From assembly GCA_008828725.1 (NCBI GenBank), contig MEHQ01002038.1:746208-810207 (forward strand): a stretch of 64,000 nt of DNA, written 5' to 3'. Position 1 is the first letter of the stretch. Each line of letters begins with the position of its first letter. A program made the position numbers and the translations under genes. Shown one piece after another: positions 21,376 to 32,654 of the stretch. Under the pieces are notes generated by a model, which was given only the letters and a program-made list of their open reading frames with translations, did not search any database and was not told the origin of the DNA. This DNA comes from Saccharina japonica (taxonomy: Eukaryota; Sar; Phaeophyceae; Laminariales; Laminariaceae).

Positions 21376-22520
21376 GTTTCAGATTTCGGGATTGGGAGGG
21401 TGGAAGTGGGGGCCGGAAATCGGTCTGGCTTGCAGGTTTGTTCTTATACTGCGCCTGCCTTCTGCCCGTCCTGCTGCAGTCGGAACCGCCTGCCTGTGTG
21501 GTACTTATACTTTTTTATGACAAGAGGGGTTGTTGGGAGGAGGGGGGTCAGGGTAGGCGTTTTGGGTCGGGGCGGTGGGGGTTGCTACATTTTCATATAT
21601 TTGTTTCCTACCCTCCCTCTTTGCGTTCCGTTCTTATTTTCGGATTAATTCAGCAGCTACTACTGCGGTTGTTTTAGATGGAAGATTTTTGATGCGAGCG
21701 AGAGGGAGAGGGAGGGGGTAGGGGTTGGGTCCGGGTGTTGTTGTGGCAGGGAGGGGTAGTGAGTGACTGGTTGGACAAGATTCTCCTTCCTTTCCTCCTT
21801 CTCTCGATTGTGTTGTTCAGGAACAGCGACTAGCTGCTTGCAGTCTGCGTGGTCGTTTTTAGATGGGGCCTGTATTTTTCAGTAGGAAAGGAGAGAGGCG
21901 GGGGAAAGGGAGGAGAGAGGAAGGATAGGGGAAGCGAAAATGCAGGAAGGAAGGGGGGGAAATGCAGGAAGGAAAGAAGGAAGGAGGTAAGACGGGAGGA
22001 GGTGGGGTATGGCGGGGTTTGGGGCTGTGGGACCGGGGTGTCTAGCTGGGCAGCCTTCTTCGTACTTCCTTCCTTCATTTCCTCCCTCCCTACACCACGG
22101 ACGAACCGTCATGGAAGTCCCCATGGGTACATAGTGCTTCCTTGCTTCCTTGGGGTCTCCTATGGTTCTACCATGGTGCTTCGGTGAGGAGTTCCATGGT
22201 GCTTCGATGACCGTCCTTCTATGGGGACTCGCTCACTCTCTACTTTTTTTTATTCGTGGGGGACACGATCGGCGGGGAAGCACGTAGCAGCCTTGTCGGC
22301 TGTTTCTTGGGTCCCCTGTCGTTATCTATTGAGCTAGAAAAAAAGCGCGGTATATAATATATATATACTACGTAGTAACTCGTACCAGGTATTTTGTTTG
22401 CATGTTCATATTAGGGTGCGTTGTTTTCTGGTTGGTTGGTTGGTTGGTTGGGGAAATGAAGGCGGCGTTTCTTCGTAGGGGAGGGGGGGGGAGGGGGTTC
22501 TGAATGAAATATGCACACCA
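21376..22520. other. Intergenic sequence, nothing recognised
   Basis: Purine/pyrimidine-skewed tracts (GGAAGGAAA near 21945-21990) and a short TTGG run at about 22430 are visible. No gene, RNA or clear mobile element was recognised. Confidence 0.5.
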
Positions 22521-22524
22521 CATC

Positions 22525-22662
22525 GGACAGACAGATAGATCACGATCTAGACCATCTAGGTCCTGATCTGCCGTTCGTTGCGGGGTGTTTTGTTGTGCAG
22601 GGTCTGTATAGGTACATATTATCCAAGCCCGGAAGCATGTCCTATGATGGACCATGCAGACT
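22525..22662 (+). repeat. Dispersed repeat H, copy 1
   Basis: It shares in order GACAGACAGAT, GATCTAGACCATCTAG, CTGATCTGCCG, GGTCTGTATA and GGAAGCATG with the reverse complement of about 53690-53870. Confidence 0.6.
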
Positions 22663-23539
22663 TATTTGTATGCCTCCCACAAGGCAGCGTGACCTGTATC
22701 GTACAGATCACCACGGGATCTAGCTCTTGTCCCTGAAAGATGTGGACCATCAAAAGTGTGGGGATCGATGGTGTCTGCCCGACGGCGTGCGGAGGAAATA
22801 TACGTCTGGAAATTTATCAAAAGCAGGCGTGTGTGTGTTTTTGTTTTTCATTCAAGTCTGGATGGATGAAATATATATATGTATGTCTGGATGAAAATAT
22901 GTCTTCTCCGGAATTAACAAAATCAGACGTCGTTTTTCCTCGACAACGTCCGTCTGCGAAACAATGAAATAGGTCTGTCTGTACGACGAACAGAACCAGG
23001 CATGCATTTTGTTTATTTTTTGTTCCATTTGGTTCTGAATGACGACATATCAGGCGTTTTTTTTTCAATGGTTCTGAATGAAGTATACCTTCACTGACGG
23101 TGGGAGGAAGAACAAGTCTTGGAGTGGTTTTTTCATATCGGGTATGGATGCAAAGATATGAACGAGATTGAACATGAAAACAAAATAGTGGGACGTTTCC
23201 ATCCATCCAGTCTGAATGGTTTTCCGAAATTTCCTGTTCGTTGTGTTCGTACGTGCTGTTTTCTTTGTTTTCTTTGTTTTTTTTTCTCTCTGCGTGCGGA
23301 AATCTCAAATAAATGTTCCAGTACGTGGCTCTACTACTATTATACGTAGAACTACCTATAAACTCGTGTGGACTGCAGTAGTCGGTGTTACTTGCACGGG
23401 TGCTCGCCCTGTGGCTCGTATACTCGTACTTCTTTCAAGAGTTTTCGTTCTTGTTTTTCCATGTCCTTCGTTCGTTTCCTTGCCCGGTGGCGACGTACGA
23501 GTACGTACTACGTAGACCTGGTATACGAGGAACGAAAAC
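22663..23539. other. Intergenic sequence, nothing recognised
   Basis: It is AT-rich with scattered repeats of TCTGGATGGATGAA (22857-22895) and GGTTCTGAATGA (23029, 23070). No open frame has credible composition. Confidence 0.45.
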
Positions 23540-23540
23540 G

Positions 23541-23592
<52 letters not shown>
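23540..23592 (+). repeat. CTG microsatellite
   Basis: About 17 uninterrupted CTG triplets are present. Confidence 0.95.
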
Positions 23593-23593
<1 letters not shown>

Positions 23594-23822
23594 GTTCTCC
23601 GTTTTCAAGCTTGCAACACCCCGCTCGAATTTCAAGTCAAACCACAATCAGTCATCCCGCACAGATCATCGAGTCCCCCCGCACTTGCTTGCCGTTGGGA
23701 GAGAGGTTGTTCTGCAGGATCTTACTCGTACTGACTGTAGTTAGTTGTGAGCAGGTTTTGTAGGAGGTTTATTTAGCACAGATTCAACCGAGAAAACGTT
23801 CTAGATGATCCTGCGGATTATT

Positions 23823-24003
23823 ACAGTACAGGACACCCAATAAGAAACAGGAAATCTGGTCCTGGCTGGGTTTCTTATTTGAGAGAGAGAGGGGTTGTTT
23901 CCTACACTAATTCAAGATAACCACTCCCGAATTTCTTATTTCCCTCTATCAACGTGGCTTTCTTATTAGCCTGTTTCTTATTAGGTGTCCTGTACTACTG
24001 TAT
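23823..24003 (+). mobile_element. Family D MITE-like element, best copy
   Basis: It begins ACAGTACAGGACACCCAATA and ends with the near complement TATTAGGTGTCCTGTACTAC. Internally it carries TTTCTTATTTGAGAGAGA and GATAACCACTCCCGA, shared with the other D copies. It is about 180 bp, non-coding and AT-rich. Confidence 0.75.
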
Positions 24004-24369
24004 ACTGACTATACGGCTCCCGCCCGGGATGATCAGCTACTACTGTACTACTACTACAGTAACTACTACTACGAAAAAAATAGAGATCCGACACACGTCA
24101 GGAAAAAACATATTACGACAAAAGTCCAACCCAACGAAGTTCTTTATCAGCTACTACTAGTAGTACTAAAAAAGTAGAGATCTGACACGTCAGGAAAGAA
24201 CAGTCAGTACGAGTTACGAAACAAAATCCAACCTATACTCCTATACTACAACAAAGTTCTTTGCATACACCCACCCTAACAACCTACGAAAAATAATGTT
24301 TTTTTGGGCGAGAGGCAAAAATTCTTCGCGAAGACCCTAAAAACCTATTAAAAAAAAACTTTGTTGTGT

Positions 24370-24642
24370 ATGAATGCCGCGAGCACCCCCATCCGTAGTT
24401 ATAGAGAAACTACAACTAACAGTAGGCCTAGGCTAGGCCTATCAGTCGGCAGCGGCGGCAGCGGGCAGTGTCGTGCCGTTGGCTCGTGTGCCTCTGCTCT
24501 ATTCACGCAGCTATGCACATCAAGCACGAGGCACTCGAGGAGAGTGAACACCTCTTCCGTCCTCCTTGCCTCTCGCCAGAACACTACTTATTACGTCGGT
24601 AGAGCCCATACGTCGGCAGAGCCCATGACGACCAAAACTTAA
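24370..24642 (+). CDS. Weak open reading frame, 90 codons
   Basis: An ATG-initiated frame (MNAASTPIRSYRETT...) is Ser/Thr/Arg-rich and ends at the edge of dispersed repeat G. A palindromic AGGCCTAGGCTAGGCCT lies inside. There is no recognisable domain and no splice support, so it may be chance. Confidence 0.15.
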   Translation: MNAASTPIRSYRETTTNSRPRLGLSVGSGGSGQCRAVGSCASALFTQLCTSSTRHSRRVNTSSVLLASRQNTTYYVGRAHTSAEPMTTKT

Positions 24643-24840
24643 TTATTATTATCTTTGCCATCCGACAATGTGCAGCATGATCTTCAGCGTTGATCACTCA
24701 TAAAACTCCCAAAAACAGAAGACCACGGAAACCAAGGAAACCTATGCGTACAGTCTAACACCCTTCTATGTCTGCTTCCCGCCAAGATTTATCCACAATA
24801 CTCCATTTATTTGTTGTCCTTGCTCCCTAACTTAATTCGG
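24640..24840 (+). repeat. Dispersed repeat G, copy 1
   Basis: It starts ATCTTTGCCATCCGACAATG, continues with GTTGATCACTCATAA and ends CATTTATTTGTTGTCCTTGC. The second copy is at about 32660-32965. The terminal motif GCCATCCGACAATGTG also occurs alone near 39545 (reversed) and in related form near 42355 and 48556. Confidence 0.7.
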
Positions 24841-25572
24841 TTGGTTGACAACAAAAAAAACTCATATTTCTTTCTTTCTGTACTTTACGTAGAAATATTA
24901 TGCATTTTTGGGTGAGGTATAGAGCCTCCCCCCCCTCAGAAAAGCCTGTATGCAGGTGCACCTTTTTGTGATAAGACTGGGTGAGACACAGAGTATCCCC
25001 TTGCAGGTTTGTCTATTAAGCATCCTTGGTGTTACTCACTTTCCGTAGAGTCAAGCGTAGGAGAGAAGCAGCTTTTATTAAACCCCGAGCCAGATGACAT
25101 CTGACTCGGGCGGGCTTCAAATAAATATGGCCCTCATATCTTATAAATACCCCGAATACGAATGCCATCCAAGTTATACGAAAACGGACCAATTACCTAT
25201 ACAGAGGTGGTTACCGGCCTTCCTAGCCCATACCATTACATTTTACCGTAGCATGCGTTTATTTCGTCTCCCCGAATCCTGAAAATAAATAATTTGCATC
25301 CACCACCCCCACTATCGATGCACTCACTTCTTGTTACGAGCCACACGATAATATATATATCTATATAAATATAGATAGCCCCTCAAGTGACCCAAGCGAG
25401 CCGCCACCCACGGCACACCTCTCCTCCACACCCATCTATCTATGTCCATGGATTCAGAAGGGTCTCGGGGGGAAACGGGTGCTACGATAGAGGTATTGCG
25501 GGGGACCTTTGTAAATAGAACCTACGGTAAACTCTAAAACCTATATATTTACGTGATTTTACTAACAATATT

Positions 25573-25828
25573 TGGACGCGTGCTACGGTAGAGGTATCAC
25601 TTTTTGGCTGAATCGTTTTCTGAAAGATCGGGCTCCTTAACCCAAAATTCGTCCGAATTTCGTTTTTGTGACGAATAATGTTTCTGAGGATACCTCGGTC
25701 ATGAGATTTCTCATCCGGCAGCACTTTTATTTTCCGCCAAAATCATTTTTTTTCGTTGAGGTATGGCGCTCCTTAAGTGAGGAGCTCAGAAAAAACATGG
25801 CACACCTCTCTCTATCGTAGCATGCGTC
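25573..25828 (+). mobile_element. Family A MITE-like element
   Basis: The element proper, about 25575-25828, starts GACGCGTGCTACGGTAGAGG and ends CTATCGTAGCATGCGTC, flanked by TTTG on both sides (a 4-bp target duplication). It carries the family landmarks GGGCTCCTTAACCC, GGTCATGAGATTTC and GGTATGGCGCTCCTTAAGTG. A fragment of another A copy and a family I copy lie just upstream (25478-25562). Confidence 0.8.
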
Positions 25829-26070
25829 TTTGGTCCTATTTACTATGGCCACCCGTAATAGCACTTTGTGCCTGAAAATAGTATCTGAATGACGGGGCTC
25901 CTTAACCCATTCAGGACCGAAAAACATATATCCCAAACTAAATCCAAGTAGTTTGTCCCACCTAAATCGTGGGACCAGTTCTTAATTAACCCTTTTAGGA
26001 CTGCAGACCCGTTTAGGGGACAATCCACTCTAATTATAAGTAGTTTGTCCCCAAAACGGGACGACTCCAG

Positions 26071-26307
26071 CCCTACAAGGGTGAAGGGCCCGTTTCGACG
26101 AAGAAAAAAAAAAATCAATTTTGAAAAAATACAAAAATCAGATCCGCTTTTCATTGGTCAGAACCCGCACCACCACCCAAAGTTATACCCCAAGATCCTA
26201 ATCTTTGGTGCTGGTGCGTGTGTTGACCAATGAAAAGCGGATTTGACTTTTGATTTTTTTCCAAATTGAATTTATTTTGTACTCGTCAATATGGGCCCTA
26301 TAAGGGG
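26071..26307 (+). mobile_element. Hairpin-forming element nested in a decayed family A copy
   Basis: The outer ends CCCTACAAGGGTGAAGGGCC and GGGCCCTATAAGGGG are roughly complementary. Nearer the centre GATCCGCTTTTCATTGGTCA pairs with TGACCAATGAAAAGCGGAT. Family A-type landmarks occur on both sides (25880-25905 and 26307-26340), so this appears inserted in an older A element. Confidence 0.6.
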
Positions 26308-26765
26308 TTAACCCAAAATCGTCGAAAATTGCATTTTTTTTTGTGTGGCAATATGTTTTCGTTGTGTGCTTTGGCCATGGGATTGTTCATTTGGCATCAA
26401 TCACTCCTATTTCCCTGCGGAATCAGTTTTTGGCCTAAACTATTAGTAGTATAGAGCTGTCGACTGGTGCTACGGCAGGGGGGTCATGTATAGGCGCTTA
26501 TTTTTCACCTGCACAGAGCCATTCGGCCGAGTGGCTGCCTTACTGCGTTATATACGAACCCTATTTTGTTTGTTTTCGTTGTTCTATATGCACCGTCATT
26601 GGAGGTTTTGTTACGTAATGCGAACACACTATGTTTAGGTCCAATGTTCAGTTAGGTTCGGAGCCACTCGTCCGAGTGGCCAAAATCCGGTGGTAGTGAA
26701 AATGTGGGTACCCCCCCCCTATCGTAGCACCAGTCTGCCCAAGCGACAACCCTCATGAAAAAAAA

Positions 26766-27397
26766 GGGCAGCGGCCAAAAAAAGGTATACCTCGTCCTTT
26801 TGCGGCCAAAAGCAGGTACATACTTTGAACCAAGTCAAAAACGCACTCCACGTGCGCTGCCATTGGTCCAAAACTCGTTGTACCGGTTTTTGCCTCTTCA
26901 AAACCCAGGTACACCTGATTTTGTCCACTCTGCTTGACTTTCACCTTTTTTTTGTCGTTTTTAAGCCAATCAGAGGCCCTTCATAGTTCCACCCTATGCC
27001 CCCTATACAAATGCTGACGTACGCGGAGACCCCCTTCTCCCTTCGCACCTCGCACTACACGCCACTCGAGCGACACACACACATATCTGCCTGCATACCT
27101 CCGCCGAAATATAATCCGAGATAGGAGGCTCCCCTTCGGGATCGTGGTTGACTTGGAATACCAGGGGTGTCACAAAAGTTGAGAAGGGAGAATACAGCAG
27201 CAGGCGTTCGTTCCTCGTACTACAAATAGCAGCTACTCGTATACGTAGCCACCGCGCGAGCACGAAGAGCATGAAAACAACTCTACTTTGCATTGCAAGG
27301 AACGGCAGGTTCGTGGGGTGCGTTTTTAACTTGATTTTAGTATGTACCTGTTTTTGGCCCCGAACGGACCAGGTGTACCTGTTTTTGGCCGCTGCCC
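26766..27397 (+). mobile_element. TIR element of ~630 bp with ~90-bp arms
   Basis: The left arm begins GGGCAGCGGCCAAAAAAAGG and contains AGCAGGTACATACT and CAAAAACGCACTCCACG. The right arm is its reverse complement with scattered mismatches, ending GGCCGCTGCCC. The interior (about 26870-27310) has no open frame of note. Remnants of family A ends flank it (26720, 27405-27437). Confidence 0.7.
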
Positions 27398-27942
27398 AAA
27401 AAAAAAACATGGTGCAACCTCTACCGTAGGATGCGTAGGGGCCAGCATCGCTGCACACCCGGCTAGAGAGGCACTCTAGGTGGGCTCGCAGAAGCACCAT
27501 GTAGATTGCAAATGACAGGACGGCATAATGTGGTGACATCCCAGTAAGTATATGGTACAGTAGTACTGTTGCATGCATGCTTGTTTATTTATTCGTAGTA
27601 GTATCCACATCATGTCTATACATATTATTTCCTTCGCCTTCCAATAATGTATTGGGCATCAATATGCATTCGGAATAAAGAAGCCGACACAGGAATTGCT
27701 CGAACACCACTCACTAATAATCTCATCTATAATCATTTTCCCTCTCTCCCTGCGTATACTCAATTGAATAATACACCCTACAACCCCCCCCCTCCCCCCT
27801 CCAATGCCTAGATATCGGTAGGAAAACCCTCCCCAGGATATCCTAGGATGGCCTACACGTACCAACCCTTATCCGGCGATATATACGTGCACCAATCACA
27901 ATGCTTGGATGCGTCAGTGTGCAAATGATCGAAGACGCACGT

Positions 27943-28206
27943 GACGCATGCTACGATAGAGGTGCATGCACCATGTTTTTTTCTGAGCTTCTCACTTAAG
28001 GAGCGTCATACCTCATCGAAAAAAATGATTTTTGGAGGAAAAATAAAAGCGCTGCCGGATGCGAAATATCATGACCGAAGTATACTCTACAACATTATTC
28101 GTCAAAAAAACAAAAAATGAAAGTCCAACGAACTTGGGTGAAGGAGCCCGATCGTTCAGAAAACGATTCAGCCAAAATGTGCTACCTCCCTACCGTGGCA
28201 CGCGTC
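27943..28206 (-). mobile_element. Family A MITE-like element, inverted
   Basis: It starts GACGCATGCTACGATAGAGG and ends TACCGTGGCACGCGTC, with all family landmarks in reverse orientation. Confidence 0.8.
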
Positions 28207-28351
28207 GCGTGATACGATAGGGGTAGCACGCTTTGGCCGCTTTTTTTTTCGGAAGTACCCAAATCGTCGGATTTTTTTTTTCATTTCACAACTCAAGACG
28301 ATGGGACTGACTGTTCATCGGGTATATAGCGCTTGTATCTTCCTTCGACTT

Positions 28352-28431
<80 letters not shown>
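28352..28431 (+). repeat. TTG microsatellite
   Basis: About 26 perfect TTG triplets end in a short T run. Confidence 0.95.
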
Positions 28432-28432
<1 letters not shown>

Positions 28433-28555
28433 TTTTAAATCCTCCGGCGGATGGGTAAAAAGAAAGCTTAACCCATTCAGAACTGAAACAAAATGTCCAC
28501 ACTAATTCCAAGTATTTTGTCCCCAATTTCGTGGGACCAGTTCTTAAGGGATTAA

Positions 28556-28870
28556 GCCCTCCACACTTCCACGTCTCACTGCGTGTCGTGCGTGTCAGTT
28601 CACTCCATGCCCCCTCGGAAGTATCAGCCCCCCAGGTGCCTACTGCTCCGGAGACTTGAGCGCGTGTTAACCCGACCTGACCCCCGAGGGGGCCAGGTGC
28701 GGTGGGGATAGCCACCCGAAGAGTAAACAAACTCTCCGGGTAGTGTGGCACTTGCCGAAGCTCCCCCACCACCAAAACCCCCCCCAGGCCAAGAAGTCTT
28801 CCCGCCAGAGACTCGGATCAGTTACGATCCGCCCTACTACCCGTTTGGGCGCTGTTCAACATTCCGGTTT
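28556..28870. other. GC-rich unique island between opposed family A copies
   Basis: It is more GC-rich and free of simple repeats compared with its surroundings. It contains several short inverted pairs (for example GGATCAGTTACGATCC). Neither strand gives a convincing protein, and no RNA family was recognised. Confidence 0.35.
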
Positions 28871-28895
28871 TGAGTGAGGTGCAGGTCGCTCTCAG

Positions 28896-29148
28896 GAGCG
28901 TGCTACGGTAGAGGTAGCACTTTTTGGCTGAATCGTTTTCTGAACGATCGGACTCCTTAACCCAAATTCGTCGGACTTTCATTTTTGAGACGAACAAAAA
29001 TGTTTCAGAGTATACTTCGGTCATGATATTTCGCATCCGGCAGCGCTTTTACTTTCCTCCGCACTCATGTTTTCGGTGAGGTATGACGCTCCTTAAGTGA
29101 AGCGCTCAGAAGAAACATGGTGCACGCACCTCTATCGTAGCATGCGTC
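28896..29148 (+). mobile_element. Family A MITE-like element
   Basis: It runs from GAGCGTGCTACGGTAGAGGT to CTATCGTAGCATGCGTC. The flanks TCAG/TCAA agree in three of four bases with a 4-bp target duplication. Confidence 0.8.
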
Positions 29149-29447
29149 TCAACTCCAAAGCGACCACCCTCGGAACTAAACATGGCGCACCTCCACCTCA
29201 AGGTAGCATGCGCCCCACACACAGGTGCTCGTTTGGGGAGCTCCAGGAAAACTGGTGTAGGGGACAAAGACCCTTTCGGCCGTATCGGAGAAAATGCGTT
29301 CTTAAGCACAGTTTGTAGCATTAACAATCCCGCAACGAGGTGCAGACCTATTCGTCTACGCTCTGTGAGTCTTGCCTCTTTTTTTTTCTCATGTCCCGAA
29401 AGTTTCCTACACAAGTGGTGGTATGGTCGGGATCCCCCCCCCCCCGT

Positions 29448-29562
29448 GACACTAGCCTGGTTGGTGAAAACCCAACGCGCTCCGTCCCGGCATTGTAGGG
29501 ATGCGAGGGTCTATGGTCATATGACTACGGCCGTGCACAACATGAGTACACCCCCCCCCCGT
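29448..29562 (+). repeat. Family B dispersed repeat
   Basis: It contains GGTTGGTGAAAACCCAACGC, the core, the ACAACATGAGTACA tail and a C run. The sequence from GTGACACTAG precedes and follows it, so the copy sits between short direct repeats. Confidence 0.75.
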
Positions 29563-29672
29563 GACACTAGCGCGATGTTGGCGTAGGACCTCCTTGTGGA
29601 GACATGGAACAATGTAGCCGCTGCCATTGAACGTACCATTTTAGTTTTGTGTGTCCGTTCTTGTTTCGGTGA

Positions 29673-29921
29673 AATGCATGCTACGATAGAGGTGCACCAT
29701 GTTTTTTCTGAGCTCCTCACTTAAGGAGCGTCACACCCCACAGAGAAAATGAGTTTGGAGGAAAATGAAATTGCAGCCGGATGGGAAATATCATGCCCGA
29801 ATTATACTCTGAAACAGTATTCATCACAAAAATGGAAGTCCGACGAATTTTGATTAAGGAGCTCGATCGTTCAGAAAACGATTTAGCCAAATAACGGTAT
29901 ACCTCTACCGTAGCACGCGTC
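29673..29921 (-). mobile_element. Family A MITE-like element, inverted
   Basis: GTGA flanks both ends exactly (29669-29672 and 29922-29925), a clear 4-bp target duplication. The ends are ATGCATGCTACGATAGAGG and ACCTCTACCGTAGCACGCGTC-like. Confidence 0.85.
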
Positions 29922-30141
29922 GTGAAACTGACCCGAAGGATGGCGAGTGCTCTACACATCTTGCGTAAGTCTGGTAGGGTGCAGGCTCGTACCGCCCCTT
30001 CTCGTCCCACCCATCTAGCCAAGGACATGCCTTACTGATAGTCCTCACTTATCGGTAGGGGAAGCGAAGAGAGGGGGGAGAGGGGAGGCATCGATGCCGC
30101 TAGCTACAGTGCGCGGTAAAGGAAATACTCATCGCACTGGA

Positions 30142-30391
30142 TGCGTGCTACGATAGAGGTATACCTTATTTTGGCTGACATTTTTTTCTGAATGATCGAG
30201 CTCCTTAACCCAAATTCGGCGGACTTTGATCATTATTTTTTGTTGCAATACGTTGTTCCTTGTTTGCTTCGGCCCCACATGGGATTTCCAATCGGAAACG
30301 TAGCCCTTTTGCTTTCTTCCCTTAATGATCAGCTTGGGGTGAGGTGGAGATCTCTTCAAATAACCACCCTTCCAAGGCAAAATATGGTGCA
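30142..30391 (+). mobile_element. Family A MITE-like element, diverged subfamily
   Basis: It starts TGCGTGCTACGATAGAGGTA and shares GAGCTCCTTAACCCAAATTC. Its internal half resembles the copy at 4660, including AACCACCCTTCCAAGGCAAA, rather than the main type. Confidence 0.7.
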
Positions 30392-30641
30392 GACGCATGC
30401 TACGACGGTAGAGGTAGCACTTTTTGACTGAATCGTTTTCTGAACGATCGGGCTCCTTAACCCAAATTCGTCGGACTTTCATCTTTGTGACGAATATTGT
30501 TTCAGACTAAACTTCGGTCATGAGATTTCACATCCGGCAGCACTTTTATTTTCCTCCAAAACCATTTTTTCGGTGAGGTATGACGCTCCTTAAGCGAGGA
30601 GCTCAGAAAAAACATGGTGCACCTCTATCGTAGCATGCGTC
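30392..30641 (+). mobile_element. Family A MITE-like element, abutting the previous one
   Basis: It is flanked by TGCA on both sides (30388-30391 and 30642-30645). It is about 250 bp with well-kept ends and landmarks. It appears inserted at the right end of the diverged copy. Confidence 0.85.
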
Positions 30642-30714
30642 TGCACCTTTATCGTAGCATGAGTCACTGTAGGGGCGAGATTCAGGCCTCTACAGTTGCG
30701 GTGGGGGCGGGGAG

Positions 30715-31155
30715 GGGGGGGGGGGTACGCATGTCATGCATGGCCGTGCAGTCGCCTGACCATATAAGCCCCACCCCATCCCTACGACGATATCGAGGCG
30801 GAACACGTCGGGTTTTGACCGACTACAGGAATAAAGCATTGCTTGAACCACCAAGCGCGAAGCACCGGCGGGGGAAAGGGAGGGGGGTGGAGGGGCAGAG
30901 AGGGGGGCGAAAAGGCAGAGAGAGGAGGAGAGAGGGTGTACTCATGTTGTGCACGGCCGTAGTCATATGACCATAGACCCTCGCATCCCTACAATGCCGG
31001 GACGGAGCGCGTTGGGTTTTGGAGGGGGAGGGGGTATGCCGTTGTTCGTCAGCCTGGCTTTTGAAAAGTAAGGATGCCTTTTTCTGGAGTGCTTTGGACG
31101 GGTGGGAGGGGGATGGCCCATGGGACGGGGGGGGGGGGTGTACTCATGTCGTGCA
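30715..31155 (-). repeat. Cluster of inverted family B repeats
   Basis: Copies lie at about 30715-30860 (with a reversed long arm ending at AAGCGCGAAGCACCG), 30935-31020 and 31125-31155, each headed by a G run. The last is cut by the N gap. Confidence 0.75.
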
Positions 31156-31565
31156 NNNNNNNNNNNNNNNNNNNNNNNNNNNNNNNNNNNNNNNNNNNNN
31201 NNNNNNNNNNNNNNNNNNNNNNNNNNNNNNNNNNNNNNNNNNNNNNNNNNNNNNNNNNNNNNNNNNNNNNNNNNNNNNNNNNNNNNNNNNNNNNNNNNNN
31301 NNNNNNNNNNNNNNNNNNNNNNNNNNNNNNNNNNNNNNNNNNNNNNNNNNNNNNNNNNNNNNNNNNNNNNNNNNNNNNNNNNNNNNNNNNNNNNNNNNNN
31401 NNNNNNNNNNNNNNNNNNNNNNNNNNNNNNNNNNNNNNNNNNNNNNNNNNNNNNNNNNNNNNNNNNNNNNNNNNNNNNNNNNNNNNNNNNNNNNNNNNNN
31501 NNNNNNNNNNNNNNNNNNNNNNNNNNNNNNNNNNNNNNNNNNNNNNNNNNNNNNNNNNNNNNNNN
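31156..31565. other. Sequence gap (410 N)
   Basis: Unresolved sequence lies between a family B copy and a tandem repeat, both of which could have caused the break. Confidence 1.
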
Positions 31566-31846
31566 TTTTTTCTTGACCGACCCAAAGCCAGAGAACAGAC
31601 GTTGTGTGGAGAAAAACTGAGGGTAGAAGAGGACCCTCAGGCCCACCGGCTGGGGAAGAAGGCCTTATCTAAATTCAATAGGGTTATGCCCCGTCCGATC
31701 ATCGTGTTTTTTCTTGACCGACCCAAAGCCAGAGAACAGACGTTGTGTGGAGAAAAACTGAGGGTAGAAGAGGACCCTCAGGCCCACGGGCTGGGGAAGA
31801 AGGCCTTATCTAAATTCAATAGGGTTATGCCCCGTTCATACGCACA
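31566..31846 (+). repeat. 141-bp tandem repeat, two copies at a gap edge
   Basis: The unit runs from TTTTTTCTTGACCGACCCAA to ATAGGGTTATGCCCCG, repeated almost exactly. Since the array abuts the gap, more copies may be missing. The short open frames that span both copies are not taken as a gene. Confidence 0.85.
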
Positions 31847-32019
31847 ATCACTCTCCGTAGTTTTACACAGCAGAAGGATATATTATAACAACATGTAGAT
31901 AGATAGACTATCCAGCGAGTTAATCGATAAATAATATGTTATGGCATATCCGCCCCCCAAAAGCAAAAAGCAGTGATCGATATATATATGCTCATTAAGG
32001 GGTTGCTTGGGTCATGTAA

Positions 32020-32170
32020 GGGGGGGGTGTCATCATGTCGTGCACGACCGTATAGTCGTATGACCATGACCCTCGCATCCCTACAACGCCGGGACGGAGA
32101 GCACGTTGTTGGGGTTTCACCAACCACGGGCAGACATTGGGGGTGGGTGTACTCGTGTCATGCAAATGAC
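32020..32170 (-). repeat. Family B dispersed repeat, inverted
   Basis: A G run, TCATGTCGTGCACGACCGTA, the reversed core and GGGTTTCACCAACC are present, followed by a second partial copy with TACTCGTGTCATGC. Confidence 0.7.
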
Positions 32171-32654
32171 AGAGTGGTGGCCGGGTTGAAAGGGGGTAGC
32201 TCTCTTCTCGTATGGGTACAGCAAGAGAAGGAGCTCTGGTATTGGTCACACATACATGTCTACTTCTGGAATCCAGACGAACCCGATAAAAACATGATTG
32301 GTTCGGTTCGGTATATGTATGTGGTGTGGTCTTCTTTTCAAAACCTCTATTAATACCACGTGGGTGTATCGTATAGCGTCGTAGCATGAGGATGTGAAAT
32401 GCAACCGAACCAAAAGATTGTTCTGCATCGATAATTAACACACTCTGTGTGCCCTTCTTCGTTTATGCTGCAATAATATGTAGTGAGTGATATCAGTCGT
32501 ACTTGCTGTCTGTCTGTCTGTCTGTCTGTGCGGTGTCGCCATGTTTTGTTTTATTGTGTCGCACAAATATAGCACCAACTCACTCAGTGGTTGGTCTCTC
32601 GCCGGAGTCGAGAGGGTATAAAAAAATGTGAATGGGAAAATAAGGAGAGCTATC

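Noticed and set aside
25084-25112. Terminator-like hairpin CCCGAGCCAGATG / CATCTGACTCGGG
   Set aside because: It is a clean inverted repeat, but there is no gene beside it and bacterial-type terminators are not expected in this nuclear context. It is probably a small foldback remnant.
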